The notes under the pieces were generated by a model that saw only the letters and a program-made list of their open reading frames with translations, was not told the DNA's origin and searched no databases. A program made the translations under genes and the position numbers. Below, piece by piece: positions 55,012-64,000 of a DNA stretch of 64,000 nt (position 1 is the stretch's first letter; each line of letters starts with the position of its first letter). This DNA comes from Shinisaurus crocodilurus (lineage: Eukaryota > Chordata > Lepidosauria > Squamata > Shinisauridae): assembly GCA_021292165.1 (NCBI GenBank), contig CM037877.1, positions 128,334,274 to 128,398,273 on the forward strand, in the 5' to 3' direction.

Positions 55012-55235
55012 TGAGGTAAGTAGTTACACGATAAGGTGGAATGCCCTCAGAGTAATACTGGTAAGTAGATGCAGGACCAGGATGGCAGCTAACAGAGGGG
55101 TGGGGCAGGGTATGGTTAAGTACCTGTAGGACCAGAGTGAATGCCAGAGCTGCAACACAGGTAAGTAGCCACAGGATCAGAATGAATGCCTACATAGTGG
55201 TGCAAGCTGTAGGTAAGTAGCTGCGGGGTCAGGAT
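55012..55235 (+). repeat. Tandem array of ~50-bp units, each with a splice-donor-like GTAAGTAG
   Basis: Five degenerate units begin GTAAGTAG or GTTAAGTAC at 55016, 55061, 55115, 55161 and 55213 (spacing 45-54). Each continues roughly TGCAGGACCAGGATGAATGCC. AGGTAAGT matches the U1 5' splice-site consensus. Confidence 0.75.
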
Positions 55236-55739
55236 GATCTGGTACTGAGTTTGCTGTGGAGACAGGAAAGTCTTTTCTTGTCATTTTGGTATAGTACTTT
55301 CCTGTCTGTTGCTGTTTGTGCTGGAAGGTCTCTTTTACCATTCCTATAAGCCAGTCCTGTGATTCAGCTCCTTGACCTTCTACTGGTCTTTTCCCCTTCC
55401 TGCTACCCCTTTTTGAACTATCTGGTCTTTGTTCCTTGCCTGGTGCTCTTTCCATCCACACCTCCTGAGCCTCTTTGCTGCTGCTCTGTCTTTCCTCCTT
55501 TCCTGTGCTTCCAGCATTCAGGCCTTTCCTGTGCTTCTGCCCTGCCGCCTCCTCCTCCCTCTTTGAGCCATTTAAAGAGCCCTTGTCCAGATTCTTTTTC
55601 CTTCTGTTTACCCAGCCCTACCTGTGACTGGCCACTGTTGCTGGGCAACCTAGGAAACCTGAGGGATTGTACAGCAACCCCTAATGGCTCCTCACAGTTG
55701 AGAAGAATACCTACCTCCTTTAAACAAGTTCTGTGGAGG
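55236..55739. other. Unassigned pyrimidine-rich stretch
   Basis: No feature recognised. The 156-codon ORF beginning at 55359 is Pro/Leu/Ser-rich from base composition. Confidence 0.5.
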
Positions 55740-56345
55740 ACAAAAAACCCAGTCCTTGGCACGAGTTCGGTACTTAACGGGTTAACAGGAACTGAGAAAA
55801 TGCCCTTTATGCGGCTCCTGTGTGTTTAGAACACAACCGCTACCTAATGAATGACATAGAACCATGCTTAGGTCAAAGAATAGACTATTTACTATATGAC
55901 TAATGGAGCGGAACTAATAGACTACCAGGAATTTCACACTATAAATATAGCAGGTCGTAACCTTACCGAAGCGGAAAGCTTCAATCTACAGACACTAGAG
56001 GCTTAGCGTATCACAGAAGAAGTAACCTTACATCAGAGAATCTGACTTATGGACTTAGCGTAGTGATCTGTATAGCTGGTCTCCAAGTGCGCCTGCCCGG
56101 GGTTGGAAGCTGCCTGACCCGGACCAGAGCCAGGGACCTGAGGTGTGCCAGCCTGCACCGTGTTCCCAACAACCTCTGGTCCTTTGGCACACCCTTTTCT
56201 ACCCCTTACGCCCCCTCCCCGCCCCTGTTGACCAGGTGGGCTGGCTCTGCCCCCCCCCCCCGGGCCAGTGGCGTCTCTTGGTGTTGACTCCTCCTGGGTG
56301 TTTTGGAGCACTTTGGGGTACTTTGCAGCTCTTTGAGACTGTGCC
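55740..56345. repeat. Unclassified interspersed repeat B, copy 2
   Basis: See 53262-53905. It lies, with the array at 55012, between two segments of the same old CR1, so 54846-56539 as a whole is inserted DNA. Confidence 0.5.
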
Positions 56346-56539
56346 TCCCACCCTCTCCGGAATGTTATGTGCCCTATTGTGTAGATGTGGATTGTGCCTC
56401 CATCTGCCCAGAACTGTGTCTCCTGTGTCCTGGGTGGGGATTATGCAGCCGGATGGCAAGTGGAATGAGAAAAACAAGTCAGGGATCAGTGTGCCAGGGT
56501 TCGTGTCAGGGTTCAAGGTGTGCTCTGGCTTTCTCTCCA

Positions 56540-56757
56540 CAAGTTCAAATCTCTAGGACTAGATGTACATCCCAGGGAAGGAACATGGGGATGTTATTTC
56601 AGAGCCACTATCTGTAATCTTTGAGAATTCCTTGAGAACCAGTGAGGTGCTAGAAGACTGGAGCAAATGTTGCCCCCTTCTTCAAAACAGGGAAGAAGGT
56701 GGATCCAGAAAACTACAGACTGGTCTGCCTGACATCAATACGGGGGGGGGGGGGAAT
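56540..56757 (+). mobile_element. Old CR1 LINE fragment
   Basis: Matches 4741-4920 (AATCTTTGAGAATTCCTTGA; AGAAGGTGGATCCAGAAAACTACAGACTGG). Confidence 0.8.
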
Positions 56758-56774
56758 CTAGAACAGATTATTAA

Positions 56775-56880
56775 GAGGTCATCTAGGAGAGGCCATAGGT
56801 CAGTTGTAGAGCAGATGCTTTCCATGCCGAAGGTCCCAAGTTCAATCCCCAGCTGGAAAAGGCTGGAAAGGTAAGGGTGG
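56775..56880 (+). mobile_element. tRNA-derived SINE, 5' part
   Basis: GGTCAGTTGTAGAGCAGATGC and GAAGGTCCCAAGTTCAATCCCC give the tRNA A and B boxes of the SINE type at 4925-5095. The 3' half is missing. Confidence 0.75.
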
Positions 56881-57198
56881 GAAAACTCTTGAGAGCTATT
56901 GGGCGAGTCCGCACATCATTACAACCCACCCTGTGAATAAGCTACGCAGGGTGGGTGGTTTGTAGAGATGTGAAGGCCCGGGGGGAAAAACAGAAAAGGG
57001 GGTTCCTGGCTTTTTCTGAAGGCTCCCCCCCCCATTTCCCCCCTGATTATGGAATATTTTCTTTCAGAATGATGAATAAAATGTTTCAGGAAAGGTGTTC
57101 ATATACTTACGCCACCCAAATGTTTTCTAAAAACTATGTAGTAGATGTTTATGTAAGGCTATGTACAGCATCAGATCATTACAATTCTTGTGCACTGA

Positions 57199-57432
57199 GG
57201 AGCCAGTGTGGCGTAGTGGTGAGAGTGTTGGACTGGGGCTTGGGAGGTCTGGGCTCTATTCCCCGCTCGGCCATGAAACTCACTGGGTGACTTTGGGCCA
57301 GTCACTGACTCTCAGCCTAACCTACTTCACAGGGTTGTTGTGAGGATAAAAGGGAGAGGAGAAGGAGGATTATGTAAGCCACCTTTGGTTCCTTGCAGGG
57401 AAAAAGGCGGGGTATAAATAAATAAATAAAGT
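57199..57432 (+). mobile_element. tRNA-derived SINE, full length
   Basis: GAGCCAGTGTGGCGTAGTGG... to GGTATAAATAAATAAATAAA, a complete copy of the 4502 type. Confidence 0.92.
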
Positions 57433-58404
57433 CAGTTAGTCAGTCAGTCCTAGCTTGTAAACTGAGACTATAACTCTAAAATGCAAGAGCAAGATGCATT
57501 TCTGCCTCTAGGGAGCACTGCCATTGTTACGAGAGAAGGAAGAATTTTTCAGTTTCTTCTTTGCTTGTGGGCTTCCTCTTGTTGGTATAGCTGGTGGATC
57601 TGTTTCTGCCCTCTTGACTAGGACCCAAAGGACTGGGAGAAAGTACAGAGCAGCAAAAAGGAGCTGAAAGTATACTTACTTGAAAGGTAAGAGCTGAAAT
57701 GTATCTGAATTCAGAAAACTGAACCATATTTTAACTGCATTAGTTTATCTTCATAACTGTTATGTAAATCAGAACTTAATTCCTACTAATCTGATGCTTT
57801 GTTGCGCCCCCCCCCCCCCCCCACTTAGTGTTTATTGGCAAGCTGGACTCTAAATTATTTTTCTTTCCCTCCCCTCAGCAAAATGGTGAGACCAACATCT
57901 AGCATATGGAGGCATTTCCACACTGCAAGTTCTTCTGAGGGGGGAAAAGTGATTTACAATACTGTCAAATGAAATATGCATTTCCAAATGCTACTAGGAT
58001 GACAAAACATATCCTTCTATCATGTAAGAAGCATCCTGCAGACATTTAAAAAATCCTTCATGGATCTAAGTGAGGGGAACCATACTGATGAAAGTGCAAG
58101 TAGCTTTTCCCAATGTTCTTATTCCAGAAGTCATCTTTCCGCTCCTTATATAACACCAGCATCATCACAAAGAGTTTCCCATCAGCAACAGCATCTTCAA
58201 ATAAACAAATGTTGCAAACAACTGCATCCAAAAAGTACTCAGTAGCTTCATTTGTAGACAAGATGATATCTGAAGATCAAATGTCAAGTGCTGCACCTAG
58301 GAAAAAGAAACCAAATGTACATTTTTTTCCTGAAAATTTTCCTGTCAAAATTCTTGACAGCTGCCAAGAGCGTTATTTTTGACTTTGGTTTCTCTTGACA
58401 GCTG
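57433..58404. other. Unassigned stretch
   Basis: It includes a poly-C run of 16 near 57807-57822. Nothing else is recognised. Confidence 0.5.
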
Positions 58405-58965
58405 TCAAAAGGTGGTCACTGTCAAAGTGATCTTTGCTCGTCCTGATATTGACCCAAACATGTCTATTAATCTGATGAGCTCTGGTATAGAGTTTTCAGG
58501 ATCATCAATAAACAATAACGTATCGTCTGCATAAAGGATGGCCTTATACTCTGTGGTATTGCCCTGTTTTGTCAGATGGCGCAAGACAATGGTTCCAGGC
58601 AGATGTTGAATATCAGGGGAGAGAGTGGACAGCCCTAGCAGGGAAAGGATTCCATTGGTCCACACCTGTGACCCTGGGTTTGCATATAGGATCTTCACCC
58701 AGGCCAGAAATTCTTGAAGAAAGCCAAATTGTGGAAGTGTGGCAGTGATAAATGGCCAATAAATCTTAACAAAGACATTTTTCAGCTCTAGTGATAGGAT
58801 AGCAGCAGGGGCTTTTCCTGGCAGCATTAAGTGCTACTAGGTGTACCAACAGCCTCAGATTGACTGCTCCCTGCCTGCTGCATATGGACCCTACCTGGTC
58901 GGGGTGACCGGCAGGTAGCACAGAACTGCAGGAATAGTGTCAGGAAGGCTAAAGCTGAGAATGAG

Positions 58966-60700
58966 TTGAGGCTAGTAAGGGAAGCTAAAAACAACAACAA
59001 AGCTTTTTTCAGATACATGCATAGTAAAAGACAGAGAAAAGAAATGGTGGTTCAACTACGCAATGAGGATGGCAAATTGATAACAGAAGACAATGAAAAG
59101 GCGGAAGTGTTCAATTCCTACTTCGGCTCAGTCTTCTCCCAAAAGAGAGTTTATGTCCCCCCTGGCAAACCTGAAGTGCAGACTGAAGGGGCAGGATTGC
59201 AGCTTGAGATTGATAGGCAAATGGTCAAGGAACACCTGATTACTTTGAACAAGTTTAAATCTCCAGGGCCTGACGAACTGCATCCTAGAGTAATAAAGGA
59301 ACTGGCAGAAGAACTCTCAGAACCACTGTCTATTATCTTTGAGAAATCATGGAGGACAGGTGAAGTGCTAGATGACTGGAGGAGGACAAATGTTGTCCCT
59401 ATCTTCAAAAAGGGCAAGAAGGAGGAACCTGGGAACTATAGACCAGCCAGCCTCACATCAATCCCTGGGGAAATATTGGAGCAGATTATAAAGAAGTCAG
59501 TCTGCAAGCTTGAAAACAATGCAGTGATTACTAGAAGCCAGCACGGATTTGTCAAGAACAAATCCTGCCAGACTAATCTGATCTCATTTTTTGATCGGGT
59601 AACCTCCCTTGTGGACTGTGGGAATGCTGTGGACATCATATATCTGGACTTCAGCAAAGCTTTCGACAAAGTGCCTCATGATATCCTGATTAGCAAGCTA
59701 GCTAAAAGTGGGCTAGATGGAACAACTATCAGGTGGATCCACAATTGGCTACAGAATCGGACTCAAAGAGTGCTTATCAATGGTTCCTTCTCAAACTGGG
59801 GAGAGGTAACGAGCGGGGTACCACAGGGCTCGGTCCTGGGCCCAGTGCTCTTCAACATTTTTATTAATGACTTGGATGAGGAGGTACAGGGAATGCTTAT
59901 CAAATTTGCAGATGACACAAAGTTGGGTGGAACAGCTAATACTCTGGAAGACAGAAACAAAATTCAAAGTGACCTCGATAGGCTGGAGCGCTGGGCCGAA
60001 AACAACAGAATGAAATTTAATAGGGATAAATGCCAAGTGCTGCACCTAGGGAGAGGAAACCAAATGCAGAGTTACAGAATGGGGGACACTTGGCTCTACA
60101 ATACTACAAGTGAGAAGGATCTTGGAATTGTGGTAGATCACAAGCTGAATATGAGCCAGCAATGCGATGTGGCTGCAAAGAAGGCAAATGCTATTTTGGG
60201 CTGCATTAATAGAAGTATAACTTCCAAATCGCGGGAAGTGATAATTCCCCTTTACTCAGCACTGGTTAGGCCTCATCTTGAGTACTGCATCCAGTTCTGT
60301 GCACCGCCCTTTTAAGAAGGACGTAGACAAACTGGAGAGGGTTCAGAGGAGGGCAACAAGGATGATAAAGGGACTGGAAACAAGGCCCTATGAGGAGAGA
60401 CTGAAAGAGCTGGGCATGTTTAGCCTTCAGAAGAGGAGACTGAGGGGAGATATGATCGCACTCTTCCAGTACTTGAAGGGTTGTCACACAGAGGAGGGCC
60501 AGGATCTCTTCTCGATCATCCCAGTTTGCAGGACACGGAATAATGGGCTCAAGTTACAGGAACCCAGATTCCACCTAAACATCAGGAAAAATTTCCTGAC
60601 TGTCAGAGCAATAAGACAATGGAACCAACTATCTAGGGAGGTGGTGAGCTCTCCCACTCTGGAGGCATTCAAGGTGCAGCTGGACAGCTGGACAAGGTGA
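58966..60700 (+). pseudogene. CR1 ORF2 fragment, RT domain, one frameshift
   Basis: 449 codons are open from 58966 to 60315, and the C-terminal part continues in another frame to about 60700. Blocks in order: LVREAKNNNKAFFRYMHSK, LNKFKSPGPDELHPRVIKEL, NYRPASLTSIPGEILEQIIK, ARSQHGFV-like SQHGFVKNKSCQTNLI, IIYLDFSKAFDKVPHDI, SGVPQGSVLGPVLFN, and the catalytic FADD at 59905-59916. The frame breaks near 60303, where the copy at 11340 reads CACCTCACTTTAAG and this one has CACCGCCCTTTTAAG, one base longer. Near the end, a short duplication (CTGGACAGCTGGACA) and further changes disturb the C-terminus. Confidence 0.92.
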
Positions 60701-60812
60701 ATTCCTGGACAGTCAGGAATGCTTTGACCTGGATTCCTGCATTGAGCAGGGGGTTGGACTTGATGGCCTTGTAGGCCCCTTCCAACTCTACTTTTCTATG
60801 ATTCTATTGTTT
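60430..60812 (+). other. CR1 C-terminus and 3' tail
   Basis: Same sequence as 1-378 (inverted) and 12090-12473: the region from [13 protein letters not shown] to the tail. It lets the three CR1 3' ends be compared directly. Confidence 0.85.
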
Positions 60813-62821
60813 CTTGAACTCTGTTAGCTAGTGCAACAGTGAGAATCTTGGCACCTACATTAGGGAGAGTGGTCTATAATTTGCAGAGAACCCATGGTTC
60901 TGTGCAAATTGGGGATGACTAAAGTATGAGCCTTTTGCAAAGTGGGTGGCAGTGTGCCTATGCCAAAAACATCCTGATAGAGCTCCAAAAGATGTCAGGA
61001 TTCCAGAGTAGGCTTTATACCATTCAATGGAGAACCCATCAGGTCCAGGGGCCTTTCCTGCTTTCATGTTTTTAATAACTCCCTCAATTTCTTCCTTTTG
61101 CAGGGGTTCCATTAATAGCTCCCTTTGCTGTGTTTCTAATTGAGGAAGGTTCAGATTGGAGAGAAAAGCCTCAACTGCCTCTGTATCAGAGGTCCTGTCT
61201 GCTTTATATAGCTCAGAATAAAATGTATAAAACTAGGCATTAATTTGTTATGGGGTGGTGAACATGTTGCCTACCTTGTCCTTAATTAGTGGTATGTATT
61301 GTCTAGGCCGCTGCTGTTTCAGGCGATGTGCTAAGATTTTACCAGACTTCTCCCCTCGTTCCCAGTACCGCTGGCATAGGCAGGTTAAATAAAACTATGC
61401 TTTAGATGTCAATAGCATATTAAGAGTGTGTTTGGCATGTTGCAGTTTAGTGTACAGGTCTGGGGAGGGGTGAGCTGTGAACTGGGACAACAGTAATTTC
61501 ACCTCCTCTTGGAGCTTATTCTCCTGCCGTAGTCTCTCGCACTTCTTATTGGAGGCGCAGGCTATGATTCTGCCATGCATTAATGCCTTACAGGCTTCCC
61601 ATTCCATTGAACATGAAGCTGTGGAGGGTAAAATAATCACAATAATCACAAAATGCCATTTGCATTTTGAATTCTTGATCATTCGAAAGTGAGACATTCA
61701 GTATCCACACACTTAAGGGTTTACAGTATAGTCCCAAGTCCAGATTCAAAAGGACTGGAGCGTGATCAGAACAATTACATCTTTATGGCAGGCCTTGATA
61801 TGTTAAAGGAGGGGGGGAGATTAAAAATAATCTAAATGAAAACAGTTTTGATGAGCTGATGATACAAAGGTATAGTCTCTCTCACTGGGATTCAGCACTT
61901 GCCACACATCTACCAGACCCTGTTCTGCCATATAGGCCTTGAGGGTGGAGCAGACTGTGGAAGATAATTTGTGTGGGGGTGTATTCCTATCCAGGATTGG
62001 ATCTAGAACATCATTGAAGTCTCCTCTGATTATTAGGTGGCAAAAGCAATCATGAAGCACTGATTGCTTCTAGGGTGGAGTTGTAGGCCAAATACATCTG
62101 AGGACCCAAGGTTGGAGAACACTGCTATATCAGCTTCCAACCTCTTAAGTCTGGTAAGCACCTGTTTGCATTTGTTGGGTGTACCCAAGCCTCTAACATC
62201 ACAGGTAATGATGTTTAATGACATGACATGTGTATTGAAGTTGGAACTATGAGAAGGAGTTGAATCGGGAAATAGCGAAGCCTAATACAGTTTCTTACTG
62301 GCATTTCATTACTGTCCATAATCTGATTGTTTCCTCCATTGCAGACCTTACTTCGGTGTAGCCCATCCAAGTAAATAATGAAAAAACAGAAGACAACAGA
62401 CAGAAAAATAAACTGGAAAAGCAAACAGACAGAAAAATAAACTGGAAAATAGCACAAATGTTGGTTGCTTGAATAAAACAATAGAAAGGGCTCCAATAAC
62501 AGTCTCAGTTGACAACAAAAAAGTCTGGTGAATAAGTAAAATATGGTGTCCCTCACATAAGGGTGGAACTGAGACCACACAAAACATTAGAAAAAATACC
62601 GCTTGTCAAATCCCTTATTTCAAACAGTGTACTAGGAGAACAGCACAGATTTTGTATAAAAAACCCCAATAACACACATATACATCATATAGAATGAGAT
62701 AACAAAAAGGGCAACAACCAATAAACAATCTAACAAACATCCAACCATTCAGCCAACAGACAAAAACAACCACACCAACTGATGGAAAATGTAATATTGC
62801 CTGCTTAAATCAATGAGGTAC

Positions 62822-62920
62822 TGTAACCACTAGTTATAGTGGGAGGAAAGGGTTAATTGAACAATCCCCAGGGTGCATGTTTTGTAACCCCTCCTCCCTA
62901 CTTCCAGCCTCTTTGTGGCC

Positions 62921-62966
<46 letters not shown>

Positions 62967-63280
62967 CTCCAACCTGATGGACACAGGGTCTGAGCTGGCT
63001 TCAAGCCAGTGATTTCCAGTGAAGCAGACTCTTAACACCAAAGACTCTGATCTTCCTATATGCCTGCATATATGAATAAACGGACTGTAAGTAAAACTAA
63101 TAAATGTCTTTATTAGTTTTAAACCTTGTATGGACAATCCATTCCTTTTTAAGAGCCTTTTAGTAGGGGTTTAACAACCCATGTGGTGATAACCAATTTC
63201 AATAACCAGGCTGTGTATAAGGGGGAAAACTGCTTCGTCCTAACCAGAATAGGACCGACTCCTTTCTGTATCCTCCAACA
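62822..63280 (+). mobile_element. Probable solo LTR in the Tx1 inter-ORF/ORF1 region
   Basis: About 460 bp starting TGTAACCACTAG and ending CCTCCAACA separate Tx1 segments. AATAAA lies at 63075-63080 and a (CT)n tract at 62923-62962. The flanks GGTAC and GCAAC match at only 3 of 5 positions, so the TSD is weak. No internal genes are present. Confidence 0.45.
62923..62962. repeat. (CT)n microsatellite
   Basis: A pure CT run of 20 units. Confidence 0.97.
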
Positions 63281-63465
63281 GCAACAAATGATAAAATAAG
63301 GCTCACCTCGCTTCCATCATCTTTTGAATAGTCTGGAAAGATCATAATGCGTGTATGATTAGACCCCCAGTGCAGTGTTTCTTTTTCACGTACTCGTTTT
63401 AAAATACCCTCTTTAGTAGGGAAGCGCAGGAATTATATGATGATTGCTCATGATTGTAACCCCTC

Positions 63466-64000
63466 TGTAGCGGGCGGGACCCCTCACTCCTAAGCCCACA
63501 CCCTCGAAGTGTACTTCGCTGTCACCAAGTGCCACCTTGTATTGGTCACTTCAGACTTTAAGCTGTCTTTTAAAGTTGCGTTAGCCGATTATGTGTCTTA
63601 GGTCTTATATATAGCTGTTCACCCACGTTTGTTTGTCTTTATTAAGCAGTTTGTTTTATTTGATTACTTGAAGCAGGGTGCCCCTCCATTAATTCCCTTC
63701 TTACTTTCCTGTCACCAGTCAGACTCTGGACACTTAGAACTTTGAATAAAAAGGTTGATTTATTGTTCTAACAAAGTCTCTAAACTGATATTCAACTCAG
63801 GCACAGATAACTTGAAATTTTCAACAGTTACATTCAAACTTGTTCTTTGCTTAGATTCAGGTTAAAGGCGGGCAGATGTTATACAGTGCTCTTTGTATCA
63901 ATTTGGCTTGGTTACTTGAAAGTTACAGTATCAGACTAGGGAACTTAACTGTCCCTCACACTAGTCCAGAGTTTCTCCTTCTTCCTCAGACAGAAGGTCC
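63466..64000. other. Unassigned end of window, possibly LTR-like
   Basis: TGTAGCGGGCGGGACCCCTC at 63470 and AATAAAAAGGTTGATTTATT at 63745 recall an LTR start and a poly(A) region, but the element would run past the window. Confidence 0.3.

Larger units (their letters stand above)
58926..60812 (+). mobile_element. Young CR1 LINE inserted in the Tx1 element
   Basis: It begins near AGAACTGCAGGAATAGTGTC and ends with the CR1 tail (CTTTTCTATGATTCTATTG). It interrupts the Tx1 RT frame between ALANRVQ and SVLPAGHPDQVG. It is 5' truncated (no endonuclease) and nearly identical to the CR1 at 11340. The edges are fixed to about 10 bases. Confidence 0.93.
58405..63465 (-). mobile_element. Tx1-like LINE, third and most complete copy, with nested insertions
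   Basis: From right to left on the minus strand: ORF1 C-terminus (FLRFPTKEGIL and MIFPDYSKDD, 63460-63320), inter-ORF sequence (62820-62226), endonuclease (SLNIITCDVRGLGTPNKCKQ at 62220; LIIRGDFNDVLDPILD at 62030), a linker, RT N-terminus (GKAPGPDGFSIEWYKAY at 61060; NYRPLSLM at 60870) and, beyond the CR1, HPDQVG (58910), ELKNVFVKIYWPFITATLPQ, and YADDTLLFIDD (58520). Many stops and frameshifts are seen. Nested are the CR1 (58926-60812), a probable LTR (62822-63280) and a MITE scrap near 62085-62135. The catalytic YADD is kept, but the element is dead. Confidence 0.9.

Noticed and set aside
55359..55829. 156-codon ORF
   Set aside because: Pyrimidine-rich composition; it runs from unassigned DNA into repeat B.
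57199..57280. tRNA gene
   Set aside because: A and B boxes are present but the sequence continues into a SINE body and does not fold as a complete tRNA; the same holds for the other SINE heads.
62898..63137. 79-codon ORF with an Arg-Glu repeat
   Set aside because: It is the translation of the (CT)n microsatellite in antisense.

Overview
This window is vertebrate nuclear DNA, most likely from a squamate reptile (lizard or snake). The evidence is the transposon mix: CR1 LINEs ending in a GATTCTATG-type tail, L2, L1, Tx1-like and RTE LINEs, a DIRS fragment, Ty3/gypsy remains, many non-autonomous hAT elements with 8-bp target-site duplications (TSDs), tRNA-derived SINEs ending in (TAAA)n, and a 5S-rRNA-derived SINE. 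Nothing looks bacterial, viral or organellar, and I see no functional tRNA, rRNA or CRISPR locus.

One host gene is clear. At 33579-37875 on the + strand lies the terminal exon of protocadherin-1 (PCDH1): an acceptor site, the last 128 codons of the long isoform's cytoplasmic tail ending in KREIYL, and a 3' UTR of about 3.9 kb ending at an AATAAA at 37846. I found no preceding PCDH1 exon, so the sequence to the left is either a very long last intron or contains an exon I missed.

Layout: 1-5690 is a nest (an old CR1 split by a minus-strand solo LTR, itself split by a 2.3-kb hAT element, plus two SINEs). 5691-16470 holds simple repeats, a Helitron-like element, MITEs and a young CR1 (11340-12473). 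16590-17870 is an antisense Ty3/gypsy gag-protease remnant. 18160-19252 is a GC-rich hAT element. 20225-32470 holds L2, RTE, L1, SINEs and MITEs. 33579-37875 is PCDH1. 38145-42180 is dense in hAT elements with intact TSDs. 42480-48230 holds a Tx1 LINE carrying a twin-primed LINE and a hAT element, then a triple nest L2 > L1 > hAT. 49860-53203 is a second Tx1 LINE carrying a DIRS fragment and a MITE, then another GC-rich hAT. 53262-57432 holds an old CR1, unclassified paired repeats and a tandem array of splice-donor-like units. 58405-63465 is a third Tx1 LINE interrupted by a young CR1 and a probable solo LTR.

The genes do not form a pathway. The interest lies in the insertion history, which can be read because many TSDs are intact, and in several unusual elements: a 5S/CR1 composite SINE, a DIRS fragment with a 19-bp TSD, a hAT element packed with GACTCG motifs, a hAT element with a signal-peptide-like ORF, and a tandem array repeating GTAAGTAG.
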